Source: Nematostella vectensis (lineage: Eukaryota > Cnidaria > Anthozoa > Actiniaria > Edwardsiidae). Taken from it: 64,000 bases of DNA. The position numbers and the translations under genes were made by a program. The notes beneath the pieces were generated by a model. The model saw only the letters and a list, made by a program, of their open reading frames with translations, ran no database searches and was not told where the DNA came from. Shown piece by piece: positions 35,601 to 47,500 of this stretch. The stretch spans positions 4,402,001-4,466,000 of the forward strand of contig NC_064038.1 of NCBI RefSeq assembly GCF_932526225.1, read 5' to 3'. Position 1 is the first letter of the stretch. Each line of letters opens with the position of its first letter.

Positions 35601-35648
35601 GACCCTGGGACGAGTCAGATGAATGGAGGAATCACCGGGTTGCTATAA
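23666..35648 (+). CDS. GBA2: Non-lysosomal glucosylceramidase (GBA2, GH116), 21 exons
   Basis: Exons: 23666-23829, 23908-23996, 26194-26309, 26627-26668, 26833-27027, 27474-27675, 28149-28216, 28399-28510, 28724-28835, 29186-29311, 29384-29538, 29889-29993, 30195-30302, 32464-32549, 32824-32889, 33512-33618, 34086-34228, 34377-34495, 35049-35162, 35242-35319, 35400-35648. All phases agree, giving 851 aa (human GBA2 is about 927). The enzyme hydrolyses glucosylceramide to glucose and ceramide at cytosolic membrane faces. Residues ~85-135 hold [16 protein letters not shown], the start of the N-terminal beta-sandwich. The catalytic (alpha/alpha)6 part holds the nucleophile motif [15 protein letters not shown] (Glu ~422). 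By spacing, the likely acid/base Asp is in VYRDY (~564). [28 protein letters not shown] and [14 protein letters not shown] also match the family. The start follows an in-frame ATG in good context (ACAAGATGG). The acceptors of exons 7 and 9 are the least certain. Confidence 0.93.
27314..27400 (+). pseudogene. Decayed partial copy of GBA2 exon 6 acceptor and exon start
   Basis: 32 bases at 27314-27345, including TTTCTTGCTAG and the first codons of exon 6, are repeated exactly at 27454-27485, where the real exon begins 140 bp downstream. After GACACGAGCCTT the upstream copy diverges and goes out of frame. Confidence 0.75.
29731..29827 (+). pseudogene. Decayed partial copy of GBA2 exon 12 with its acceptor
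   Basis: Tandem duplicate of the intron end and exon 12: CCTAGGCAGGCCACCTAG occurs in both copies, followed by an acceptor-like CACCCTAG and a shortened exon lacking about 30 internal bases. It has no proper donor, so it is probably not used. Confidence 0.7.
30042..30060. repeat. Interstitial telomere-like repeats
   Basis: Three CCCTAA units in GBA2 intron 12. Too short to mean a former chromosome end. Confidence 0.5.
30340..32325. repeat. ~2-kb minisatellite (111-bp unit) with higher-order periods, GBA2 intron 13
   Basis: About 18 contiguous units of 111 bp. Each unit has two related halves beginning CCTCTATATAA(C/T)GGACATT, one continuing TCGCAGGAACGCTCTGACC and the other ACCCAGGAATACTGAACTA. 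A variant TATAAAGACA recurs at 30628, 31071 and 31514 (exactly 443 bp apart, four units). Another variant, GCAGACACC, recurs at 31721 and 32054 (333 bp, three units). There are no unique spacers, so it is not CRISPR-like. Confidence 0.92.
33078..33511. repeat. 45-bp minisatellite abutting the 3' splice site of GBA2 exon 16
   Basis: About nine units containing TTCCATCGCTTGTGAAGAGC and GAGTCTTGTGCTTTGCTCTG. The last unit forms the pyrimidine tract and AG of the exon 16 acceptor (GTCTTGTGCTTCGCAG). Period 45 keeps one frame open, giving a spurious repetitive ORF. Confidence 0.85.
33925..34085 (+). repeat. Triplicated acceptor-like segment before GBA2 exon 17
   Basis: The block TGTGTGTTGTCTTGCAGTAC recurs in altered form, giving acceptor-like AGs at about 33986, 34051 and 34085. 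Only the last leads into the conserved exon. Confidence 0.6.
34790..34995. repeat. ATC/ACC-rich microsatellite in GBA2 intron 18
   Basis: Irregular trinucleotide runs of CAT, CAC and ACC. Confidence 0.7.
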
Positions 35649-36317
35649 TTCTCTTATATAACTCTCAACTCTTTTATAACTCGAAATCCAATCTTTGGTT
35701 TTAAGTGTTTCAACTCGGGGCTGTGAACTGGAATGTATAATATTTTTTAGGGAATACGATTAGCTACTTGCTGTCGGCAGCATTCGGCTCTATCAGGCAG
35801 TGAATCGGCACTACGTGGTAGTGATAGACGGTGCTATTCTCGAGCGACTCGGCTCTATCCGGCAGTGACTCGACTGTTCGGTAGTTACTCGGTGCTATTC
35901 TTAAGCAGGCAGTGAATCGGCATTACTCGGTAGTGCAAGACGGTGCTATTCGTGAGCAACTCAACATTATCCGACAGTGACTTGACTGTTCGGTAGATAC
36001 TTGGCAATACACGATATGGGCTGAGTGGTTTCATGAAATGTGTAAGTCTTATGAAAGTCAGTTTGAGGTTATTCATTTGATATATATTGTTTATATTCTA
36101 ATTAAGGTGGAGTACAAAGGTTTTATGAATATTTATCTTTTAATCTTCAATGTTCAGAGAATGATCTTTTTTATTCAAGTAAAAAGCAGAAAATATATTC
36201 CATTTTTCTGTTTTTATAACTTATTTACCTATATTAAAAAAGTTGTCAGTGCAAATGGCGTAAGGAAAATGGTAATTCTATGACCGAATGCTGATTATAG
36301 GCGTAATTATTTTTGAG

Positions 36318-36323
36318 AATAAA
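36318..36323 (+). terminator. Candidate polyadenylation signal for GBA2
   Basis: AATAAA 670 bp after the GBA2 stop. It is the first canonical hexamer I noticed in the 3' region. Confidence 0.4.
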
Positions 36324-36918
36324 GACAAGAAGTTGAAACTTATCCTATTAACTATGACTTATCGCACGTTTTTCTTTTTTTAACATTTTTTTCTGTATTC
36401 AGTAGAACTATGAGTGGTTCCGTGGTATTTTTCCAAAGAATATCTCGCTAACATTTGGTAATTGCCATCTGCGCGCGGGGACAACGATTTTCTAAATAGG
36501 TGTGTGACGCAGATGTATTTATTATTGAAATAGCAGGAATATCTTTATTGGAAATTGTAATTTATAATATAAAACAATATGCACAGTACTGAATTGAAGA
36601 ATGTAATATAAGTTATTTATGCAATGTAATAGGAATTATATTAAGGAATATTCTGTACAGTCAAGCCGGCGATATGGCCAGGTGCCGGTCGCTAGGCTGG
36701 ACACCAAAAAGAGTGAATAAAGATATTCATTCCATAACTTTACATGAATTAAATAGGCAAGGGTTGATGGTTGATATTCAATGATAAATGATTTCATATA
36801 TATATGGGAGAAAATAATTCTTCCTCGATCCAGAAATTGGTACTTTCCACCGCCAACACCCGAAAATTAAATGAACGCCCCGGGCACTTATTCGAATACG
36901 GTACTTACAACAAAAAGA

Positions 36919-37034
36919 GTACCCTGGGTACCAAAGCCTCCAGACTTCTCTCGTCCAGAGACGCTCAGCCAAAATGCCGTTTTGGCTGAGCGTCACTGGG
37001 CGAGAGAAGTTGGAGGCTCTGGTACCCAGGGTAC
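36919..37034. repeat. Near-perfect 55-bp hairpin with 5-nt loop
   Basis: Left arm 36919-36974 and right arm 36980-37034 are reverse complements except for about four differences (one of them a single-base bulge), around the loop TGCCG. The arms begin GTACCCTGGGTACC and end GACGCTCAGCCAAAA. Weaker complementarity continues outward on both sides, for example CGAATA near 36894 and TATTCG near 37042. It could be a fold-back transposon remnant or a transcribed hairpin. Confidence 0.85.
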
Positions 37035-37394
37035 AAATAGAGCTATTCGAGGGTACAAAGTTACCAGAAAACAGAGAGGCGAATTCAGGGATATACATTC
37101 TGTATTCGCTCTTGGAAAAGTATCGGGTGGGAGGAGTACATCCGAGACAAAGTGGATAAAGTATAACTGGCATCTTAACCATATTGAAAAAGCTTCCCTT
37201 CCCGACGCTCGTGACTAAACACTAATTCGTTTTAAATAAATGACTTTTTTGTGTAAATTAAAACAAATACAGGATCTGTCAATATGATACGTGTTTGAAC
37301 GTGTTAGCTGTAATCGGGGGAAAAAAGCCGGGTCATTGAATTGTTTATTTGCAAACACCCCTCATTTTTGGGCTAGATTCGAGCATTTCAGCTA

Positions 37395-37813
37395 TCTTAT
37401 TTCACTTAATTTTCGCGATTTTAAAAGATTCGCGAAAATAAGATTCGCCAATAATTAAGTGTCGCGAAAATTAGGATGCGTGAAAATTGAGTACACAAGA
37501 AGCCTTTAGGGAATATTTGCTGTTTAATAAGCTTTATGGAATCTAATGAATACATATAGTACGGTAAGGGGTTGAGTCGGACATGTATTTATAGATTTTT
37601 ATGAATCTAAATTTAGCTCAAGCATCATTTTGTTGCAAATTGTTTCAGTTTTGATGATTACAGCACATTTTAATTTCACTTCTTTTGCTTGATTTTATTA
37701 TCCCAAAAATAAAGTGATCTGATTAATACGAAAACCCCGAAAATGAAGTGTCGCAAACATAGCCATATCAAAATCGCGAAATTTTTTCGTCGCGAAAATT
37801 AAGTGTAATAAGG
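37395..37813. mobile_element. ~420-bp TIR element flanked by TA
   Basis: Left end TCTTATTTCACTTAATTTTC and right end GAAAATTAAGTGTAATAAGG are inverted copies, each flanked by TA. Internal TTCGCGAAAAT palindromes are repeated. A Tc1/mariner-like MITE is likely, judging by the TA target site. Confidence 0.65.
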
Positions 37814-38238
37814 TATCTAGAGAGATCGCAGTGTATGCTGGGCATTCTTTCTGGACGTGAAAGAATGGGCCGAGTAGTGCCTTAGTGATGTCACGATCAC
37901 AGGAAGTATGGAGATGACGTATAAGCCTATTAATCCCTGTATAGTGCATTTTTGTGATGACAGGTAAATAGGGGCAGAGCGGCGGAACACAAAGAGCTGG
38001 TAATATGCAAGATATTTACGGTTATTCAGTCTTTGCGTGCACTAGCCACGATTAGGGGGAAATAGCCGACAAGCCCAAAGAGACTGAGTGTTCTGTCAAG
38101 GAACAGAAACAGAAAGGGTTTTGCATGCGAATAAGTCTCTCTCGGTTGTTGCCTAATCGTCATATACACTTTTAGCATTTTCCCGTCTAAGAAATAGATG
38201 AAATAAAACACACACAACGTATAGCGTTAAAACTGGGT

Positions 38239-38244
38239 TTTATT
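38239..38244 (-). terminator. Candidate polyadenylation signal for the H3 gene
   Basis: AATAAA on the minus strand about 660 bp past the H3 stop. A replication-type histone gene would instead end in a stem-loop close to the stop. Confidence 0.3.
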
Positions 38245-38905
38245 TTTCCCAATTTAGTCTCATAAAAAACGTTTGCGTATACATGTGGATATTTATGATA
38301 CACTATTATCTGTTTAAGGCCTACGTCCGGACTGAAAGAACTGTACATAAATTAGATATAACGATATTCTAAGGGAATTATTCTTCGTCGTCGATATTTA
38401 ACCGAAGCTAGCTTACTATTTTGATAGGTAAAACATTAAATGTATGGGCTATGATGAACAAAACAAAAAAGGTGGAAGAGTTATCTTGGTTCATAAATTA
38501 CAAATTCAGCTTTTAGAGAATCTTTTATAATCTATGGCAAACAACGCAGCTGCCACGAAGACGCCATCTTAGAAAAATCGCGTAGTAACTTTAGCGAGTT
38601 TCGTCGCCAAAAATCACTACGAAAACCTGATTTTTTACGAAATAATACTCTAGAGTAGTTTAGTTTATACATATTGGCAGTAAAAAAGTGTTCAGACAGC
38701 CATGAGTTCGGGTTTCACCGACATCAGTCGCACAGAAGAAAGCATAGTTTCTGAAAAGAGCGCCAAAAAACGATAACAATATAACTATCGTTTACGTTCC
38801 ATTGACTGATGCCAAGCCTCCACTTGCAATTTCAAGCTTTTTGAAGTCATAATTCACACACTAAGTCTGGCAGATTAAAAAGTCCAAGTTCAGAAAGACG
38901 TGTTT

Positions 38906-39325
<420 letters not shown>

Positions 39326-39404
39326 TCAATTTCGGTGGTCACACAAGCAAGTTCGAGGTAAAACGCGGTAACTCAACTGAATCGATAACGCTCATGGCGA
39401 CTAC

Positions 39405-39488
39405 TTTATATTCAGAAAGCTCATCACTGATTGGTGCGTTTTCCAAAAAGCCGATTGGCTAATGTAAAAATCCCTGTCCTGTGATTGG
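39405..39488 (-). promoter_or_regulatory. H3 promoter: TATA box and three CCAAT boxes
   Basis: Reading toward the gene, CCAAT on the minus strand appears as ATTGG on the plus strand at 39484-39488, 39454-39458 and 39430-39434. TATAAA follows at 39405-39410, about 90 bp before the ATG. This implies a 5' UTR of about 60 nt. Confidence 0.75.
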
Positions 39489-41265
39489 AGCATTTCGATC
39501 CGATCTCACTCCAAGCTCGCAGTTTTGCTTCTAGATGAAAGAGAGAGAATTTTGTGCAACAAGTGCAACAAGAAAAAAAGCTGCAGGTTATCCCCCCTGG
39601 AAACAAAATGAAATTAGTTATTTGGTGTTGTTTACAAAGGCGTATCATACTCTGGCAAACAGCACGTGTAAGAGTCACAAGCCATCCATATAGGTTACTA
39701 TTGACAAGTTTTAAGTAAGTAAGTATAAGAAAGTGATGATTAACTTCTACTTGGCAAATACATTTCTGCACTCCCTATGTTCTTTATCACTTCTGATGTT
39801 ACTAATTATACTACATTGGGAGCTGCTTCCTGGTGTTTGTTTAAGCTCTTGTAGACATATAGAAAACAACTTTGTAACCATTTCAGATTTTGGGGCATGC
39901 AAAATATCCACATGTAGCTTTTGTCACATTTGCGGATAAGTACCTAATAAATTTTGTAGAATATGATATTGATTGCCTTCGGATAAAACTGATCACTATT
40001 TATAGTAGTGGGTCAAGGTTGGAGGGCTTTTTCCACAGCCCTTTGACACTGTTGCTGGTCACATCCTCTATTAATTAGTCAGGGAGGGGGGTGATAAGGG
40101 ATGGGAAAAACAATGATATGTCAACTCCTGAAAAATTACTCCATCTAAAAAAATCTTGATGACCTTTTGGAGGGCAAGTGTTAACATTAGTACCCTTTTT
40201 TGTAAATTCTTAATACAACACCCCCTTAATTTAATACATTCTAAAGCCCCTACCAAAATACACTGAACATGCCAGTTTCCTGTTGACTTCACAAGAAGGG
40301 GAAATAGATAGCAGACAGCCTTGTCTTTTGCTAGGAAGCAGTTTCATTCTTGTTTACAAGTATGTTCAATCAACAACTGCTAGCTAGTGTATTTATAGGC
40401 TAGTCACAAAATTAAAAAAAAAAGCTTTAAGAAAACCAAAATCTTTAGAAAAAGATATTATTATGTATTACCCACAATTGTAATAAGAAGTTGCCCACAA
40501 TTGTAAAAACGAGCAGCCTGTGCAGTACAAACAAAGAAAGAAGATTGGGCAGTTTGCCAAGAAGAAAAATATATGCTTTATAATTTGTTAAGCGGAATGG
40601 CCTGAATGTCGCTCAAATTTAAATTGCGTAGAGACTGATACCGCACCCCCCTCCCCCCGTGCCATATTGTTGTGTGAGGGAGGGCACTGACTTAGGCATG
40701 CCCATGAAGGGGCGGCAGAGCTGACCTAAATCAACACCATACCTGGAGGTGTTGTTTCGAGTGCGTTTTTCACGGGTGTAAATACTATTGTATAGGGGGT
40801 CTGGGGGCATGCTCCCCCGTAAAACTGTTGCCATTTCCAAATATATAAAATGCCCAAAACCTAAATGGAAAATATCATCTTTAGCTCCTTCCCAACTGAA
40901 ATCTTATTAACATATCTTTTCATACCACCAATCTGAAAAGTGAGAAGGGGGAAGGGGACTTTGACATGAATTTGAAATTTGCAAATTCAGAGATTACACA
41001 AGTTAACACACTTTAGGGGATAATGGTTTTCAATGCCAGCAAAACGCAAGTCATGAACGTTTAAGCAGGCGCATCACATTCGTTTATTTATTTTGTAGGG
41101 GGTCTGGGTGTCCCCCCAAGAAAAACATTGAAATCCCAAACTTTTACGAAGCTCGGAAATTGATCAGAATACCTGTTCAAAAAACAAGGCCCCCTTGTAT
41201 CAAAATTTGGGGCCCGGCCCCCAAATCGAAGCTAAAAAAAAACCAACCTTCCCCCCAAACATAGG

Positions 41266-41313
<48 letters not shown>

Positions 41314-41405
41314 TTATATAATGACCCTTCCATTAGCCCTTCTCTATTCACTGAGCCTAAGATGCCTAACGGTCAGCGCCTTCCCACCAGAACGCTTGGG
41401 CCAAG
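39489..41405. other. Intergenic region between H3 and RGP1
   Basis: No gene seen. Two related repeat fragments contain GGGGGTCTGGG (near 40795 and 41099), as often found in decayed transposon copies. An uninterrupted poly-C tract occupies 41268-41312. Confidence 0.5.
41268..41312. repeat. Poly-C tract, 45 nt
   Basis: Forty-five consecutive C, about 250 bp before the RGP1 start. Exact length is unreliable in any assembly. Confidence 0.9.
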
Positions 41406-41507
41406 ATGGCGGCCGCTTGTTGGTGTGAAGTCTACATCAACCACCCGGAATTATGGCTTACACAACACATTCGCCGTTATGCTGCAACGATATGGATTCT
41501 TTATTGA
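41406..41507 (+). promoter_or_regulatory. Possible upstream ORF / TISU-like element of RGP1
   Basis: CCAAGATGGCGGCC at 41401-41414 matches the TISU/YY1-type element that joins transcription start and translation start in short-leader genes. The ATG opens a 33-codon ORF that closes 51 bp before the RGP1 ATG. It could be a regulatory uORF or only a core-promoter YY1 site. Confidence 0.4.
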
Positions 41508-41558
41508 TGGAGGATCGAGGATGTTGTAGAATTATTCATTTTCCAATGCGTGCAAACA

Positions 41559-44500
41559 ATGATTGAAGTAAAGGCCTCGACGACAAGAGGCGCTGTGTAT
41601 TTTGCAGGGGAAAGCGTTCGATGTGAAATTGTATTCACTAACGTTGGAGACCAGGATACTGATGAATCCATGGAATTGAACTCCTTAGATCATGCCAAAG
41701 ATATCAATAAGGGCAGGACTTCGCATATCGAGCGATTAGCATGGGCTAGCGCTCAAATTCACTGTCAATGTACCTTGAACAGTTTGAGGGTCGTTCGGCC
41801 GGTAAAGTCGATGGATCGAATAACAGAAAACTCAAACCATGAGCTAGTTTCCGATTCCAGTACAAGTTTTACTGTTTCTAAAGGTTAGACACCGTGAAGT
41901 TTCCCCGTGTTATCATTGAATTTGCTTTGATTCGTCTATTCCCCCATTTAGTCGGCCTTACTGGATTTCATTTTTATTTCTTTCTCGTAGGGGAACACGG
42001 ACATTGTATACTATCAACTCAACCGAAGATTTTATTTTGTGATTTAGAACTTGCTCCAGGAGAGTCGAAAACATGTAAGTATTGCGTCGAGAACGGTGCT
42101 CTAAACTGATCGCATTTACTACTATAGAGTTATAGTCCTTGATACTACTTGTATTTCTTAGAACATTAATTCTGTATGATGCGTATTTTTGAATGCCATT
42201 CATTTCAATTGATTTTTATCAAATTCTCTTGATAATTTAGTTTCCTGAAATAGATCTGTTGATGTTTAATCTCCTATATGCCAGGTGGTTTTGTGTTCCT
42301 GTTTTGTTTATAATTACAATACCTATGTTTTGTGTGTTTATTCAGTGTTTTCAACCGTAGCACCTTATAAGCAGCATGACCGGAAATCTGCTTTACTACA
42401 TTACATGAAATTATCTCTTTTTTATAATTTCAAAAAAGCAACATATTTTTTAACTTGAAAATCTATATTAATTACTTTTATCTTGTGTTAACATTTGTTC
42501 AAATTGAATCATTTCTCTGCTAAACTTATAACCAGAGAAATAGATGAATCTAGTGTGAAGAAAATTTTTCCTGGGTTTAAAAATGCACAGATCTATTGTT
42601 AATTTATTTAACTCTTATTATCTATATATTTTAGTTTTATATACTGAGACCATCCCATCAGAAGGGCCACCGTCATATAGGGGACAAGCAGTGAAATATT
42701 CCTACAAACTTACCCTCGGCACAAGTAGAGTACAGTCTCAGATAAGACTGATCAGACTTCCTCTCAGAATCCTTGTAGTGCAAGGTAAGAGTTAAGGTAT
42801 AGGGCAAGGGTAGGAGGGAAGAGGGGCTACTAATAAACTTGAATAGGAATGCTCAAACTTGTTAGTATTCTTGTAATGCAAGGTAGAGATGAAGGTACTG
42901 GGGGTGGGGGCGATGAGCTTCGTATTAAGGCAGACCTCCCCTCAAAATTCTTGTTGTGCTAAGGTGGAGAGGAGGGGGACTATGGATGCCAACCAAATAG
43001 GGATGGTGAAATGCTCAGACTTCCTGTAAAAGAGTTTTTGTTGTACAAAGTAAAAATAAGGGACTAAGGTGGTGGGGCCGCGAGCTTTACTCTAGAGTGT
43101 GTTAGAATACTCAGTATCCATCTTAGGTTACTATATATATCTATAAGTAATATAAATTTGCATATTGATAAACAAAAAACTGGTTAAAAAACAGGAAATA
43201 CTGGGGTATTTTGCATGACTTTTACAAATTGAATATATGTGTGTGTCTGTGCATTTTCAGGTCTTAGTGAGATTCAGCACTTGGTGGAGTATAAGGAGCA
43301 ACCGTCAAATCCCTTCTTAGAGAAGCAAACACTAGAGACCTCACTGCTTGATATTGGTGTTGACTTTTTAAATGCAGTCACATCCAGACGTAATTCATGT
43401 AAGTAAATAAAACAGTGAGAAGATAAACCTGGAAAGTAGAACAATGTTGGAAATAATTATCACAAAGCTTTGGTTGTCAATGTTGTGAAAACATATGCAT
43501 GCAGACATTTTGTTCTTTAAGAGATTAACTGCACTTTGTCTCTGACTTTGTGGCTGTTGTTCTCTTGAAGATATTTACAGCATTGTGAGCGAAAGGGGAA
43601 CAGTGGGTAAATTCTGCTTGTTCAAGTCAGCGTACAGGATAGGAGAAGAAATTGTTGGATCATTTGACTTTGATGACTCCCTTATCTCCTGCCTTAAGGT
43701 ACACACCAATTTCAAATAAAGTCACACTTAAAAAATCCTTGAGTTTAATTTGTGGTTTATAAAATGGGACAAATATGTGTGAAGAAAAGCAAACCTTAGA
43801 ATCTGGATTTTTCTAAGATCCTAGCTAGCTTTCAGAGACCATGATTTAGCTAGTTGCAAGTTGTGTCTCATGGATCTTAGATCTTTTTCAGGTTACTCTT
43901 TTGTGTATCATTTATTTGATGTAACCAAAGCAATGTACATAACTGGGATTGTGAAGAGTGTGTAAAGTATATAAAAAAAAAACAATTAGAGTGTTTTTTG
44001 CAAAGAATGTATGATTTACATTGCTTGTTGCTGTTTTGAAAAACAAAATGAGGCATAATTCTTGAACTAGATCCTTTTTTTGCAACTAAAATTCAAGGGG
44101 TATGTTCCCCAGGGAAAATTTGAGATTTTTGAAGTTCTGGAATGCCAAAATTAGCCTGATAGCGGCTCTCAAGTAGGTTTATTCAGAAATTACTGGTTTC
44201 GGAGTTTCAGAATTCCTGAGGTAAGGGGAAAGGAGAGCCGGCCAAAAAGGCCTACTTTTTTTTGCATTCCACCCCCTTTACGCACGTGCAACAAAAGCAG
44301 ATCAAAACAACATTGTATCCCCATGGGTTTCCAAGTGAAATATGAGTTTTATGGTCTGTTCAACGACAATCACACTTTGGAACGGGGAGATGTTCCACTT
44401 CAGTGCTGATCTAAACTCACAGGCTTTGACTTCTTCGGACGAAAGAAATATTATTTGCTCCTTGAGAGTCATTCACTCACTATCCATTTACGTCAGTGTC

Positions 44501-47500
44501 CACCTATTGGCAGGTGTGACGCCGCATGGAGGTTCACATCGGGGTCGCTCAGGTTCTTTACAGCATCTCTCCATGCTTTACGGTTGGATGCCACGCTTGC
44601 CTTCAGGCCAGCCGTTTTTAGATCGCTAAGCGTGGCATCTGCCCAAGTCTTTCTGGGTCTGCCCCTCATCCTTGGCCCCCCCAGCTCGAAGTCTCTGATG
44701 GAGGACACAGGATTTGGTGCCTGTGCCCTCTCCACATGCCCGAACCACCGGAGGCGAGCTTTCCGGAGAGCCAGTTCCAAGCTTTCGATCCCGAGTCCCG
44801 AATGGTGCTCAAACTTGTGTCATCTTTCGGGTTTCAGTGCGCACATCCATCTAAGCATTGCACATTCGCTTCTCTGCAGCCTTGCTAGGTCACTGCTCTT
44901 AGGAGCCCAACATTCCCCAGCATAGAGCGTGGCACTCCTGACGCAGCTGCTGTAAACCTTCCCTCTTGTGCGGAGTGATAGGCTTTTGCTTGATAGAACT
45001 GGAAGGAGCTCTTTGAATTTTCCCCAGGCAGATCTTGTTCTCGTAATTATGGCCACCTCGCAGCCACCTCCAGCACAGATGGTGTCACCGAGGTAGCAGA
45101 AAGAGTCAACAACTTCCAGGCGCTGCTCGTCCACTATCACTTCAGCAAGAGGTCTGCTATCGATTAGGTGCGCAGTGCCCTGACATCTGCTACATCTGAA
45201 TAATGGGTTGGGGGTTAACCTACCAGGGATGTTGCTGCACTTCTTGTGCACCCAAAGAGAACATCCACTGCAGAAGATGGAGTTACTCCCCACACCCTTC
45301 CTGCATACAGCACAAGGGAACTTTCCAGAGTCTCTCAAGGAATTCAAGTCAGGGCCAGACATCAGGATCTTAGTCTTGCTCATGTTAACACGGAGCCCTT
45401 TTGACTCTAACCCCTGTTTCCACATGTACAGCTTCGCCAGGAGTGTGTCTAGAGAATCTGAGGAGATTACTAGGTCGTCTGCATAGAGTAACTCCCAAGG
45501 ACAACCACTACGGAAGTCTGCAGAAAGGGCTTCAAGTACTACAATGAAAAGGAACAAACTCAGCACAGAGCCTTGGTGGGCACCAACTTGTACCTTGAAG
45601 CTGTCACTAAGGGAATTGCTGACGCACACTCTACTTGAGGCATGAGAGTACATTGCTTGTATTGTACTGACGAACCACTCCGGAAGGCCCAGGCGACACA
45701 TTGCCCACCATAAGATAACGCGAGGGACGCGATCAAATGCCTTTTCTAGGTCTACAAAGGCAAAGAACAAACTCTTTCCTTTAGCCAGATGTTTTTCTTG
45801 GAGCTGTCGTACAACAAAAATAGCGTCTGTCGTTCCCTTGCCAGGCACGAATGTAAACTGCATCTCATCAATGGACACCAAACCTCGGCCCACCTTCTCC
45901 AGCACTCTCTCAACTATTTTCAAGCAGTGCTGCGTTAGTTTGAGGCCTCTGTAATTTCCCCTTTCCAGCGCATCGCCTTTCCCTTTGTAGAGGTTGATGA
46001 TGTGGCTCAAGTCCCAGTCTACAGGAATCCTCTTCTCGGCAATGATAGCATTTGAGAGGCTGGCCAGGATGGGGATGCTGACTTCATCAGAGGCACTAAC
46101 CATCTCAGCCACAACACCACAAGGACCGGCCGCTTTGCCCTGCTTCATTTTGCACACTGCCCTTGCCACCATTTCAGATGTTACCAGGATTGGAGGTCCC
46201 TCAACTGGGTAAGCAGGAGGTAGGTCTTCATGGGACCATGAAAACTCAACATTCAGCAGATGGTTGTAGTGTTCTCTCCACGCATTCTCCTTAGCATCAT
46301 CAGTGAGTGAGATGTGCCCCTGATCGTCTTTAACGCAACACTCACCCACAACGTCCTTGCACTCCTTCTTTATTTGCTTGGCAATGCGGAAAACGTCCTT
46401 GTCATCTTTCTCGACGCTTGCAAATTTACTGGCCTCTGCTTTCCGCTTGGCGGCACGAACTATGCTCTTCGCAGTGCGTTTAGAAGTCAGATATTCTTGC
46501 TTGCTGCCACCCTTCTTCCAAACTTTGCACAGACGTCTTTTCTCATCAATGGCCGAGCTAACAGAGTCATCCCACCACCAAGTCTGGTTTCTCCAGTTAC
46601 CTTTCTTAGTGTATCCACAGATCTTTTCACTTGCACCCATTAGGGACTCTTTTAGGGACTGCCAGGTGTCTTCAATTGGATCTGTACGTACATCTGCTGA
46701 ATCTAACCCAGCTTTTACTTCATTTAGGAACTTGACCTTTATCCCGGGATCTCTCAGTTTCCAGATACGAAGCCTAGGGGTAAAGACTTGTTTACGTTTC
46801 TTACTGAATTTTAGGACATATCACATATCACCAGTTTGTGTTGCAGGGCACATTCTTCATTAGGGACAACTTTAGTATTGCTGACATGTCGAAAGTTGTT
46901 TTTTCTGGTCAGAATGTAATCAACCTGTGTAGATGCACCTCCCGACTGATATGTAACAAGATGGCTTGTCCTTTTCTGAAACATGGAATTGGTGATAAGT
47001 TCATTTGCCACAGCAAAGTCGAGCAGTCTCTCTCCCTCTGGATTGCGCTCACCATAACCGTATCCACCGTGAACTCCTTCATACCCGCCAGACATGCTCC
47101 CAACATGACCGTTGAAATCCCCACATAGAAACAAGGACTCAGTTTCAGCGGTCTTTGAGACCGCACAAAACAGTTCGTCATAAAAGGAGTCCTTAGCTCC
47201 GTCATCCAAACCTACTTGAGGGGCATAAATAGAGAAAATGGTCAGGATGGTGAAACCAACATTGATCTTAATGGCACAGATTCGGTCTGAGATGCGTTTG
47301 ACTTCCAAAACATGTTCCACCCACTTCTCAGCAAGCAAGATACCAACACCGCCAGTGCCTTTGTCGTTACTAGACCAGAAGAACTTGTATCTGGTGTCTT
47401 TACCCATAATCATCCGAGCAGAACTACCCCTCCACCTTGTCTCTTGTAAACAACAGATATCAATCATTCTCCTTGAGATGGTCTCTACTACTTCACCACT

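Larger units (their letters stand above)
35649..38238. other. GBA2 3' UTR and intergenic repeats
   Basis: A degenerate repeat at about 35770-36010 (CGGCTCTATC.GGCAGTGA, CGGTAGT) lies in the probable 3' UTR. Downstream are a long hairpin (36919-37034) and a TIR element (37395-37813), listed separately. No further gene seen. Confidence 0.5.

Noticed and set aside
38749-38766. Histone 3' stem-loop candidate for the H3 gene (GCTCTTTTCAGA on the minus strand)
   Set aside because: The second half does not pair with the first and it lies ~140 nt beyond the stop, too far for a normal stem-loop.
41195-41428. Proline-rich ORF upstream of RGP1
   Set aside because: Produced by translating the 45-nt poly-C tract.
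44455-44925. 156-aa plus-strand ORF
   Set aside because: Antisense shadow of the retrotransposon C-terminal region.
46357-46863. 168-aa plus-strand ORF
   Set aside because: Antisense shadow of the retrotransposon reverse transcriptase.
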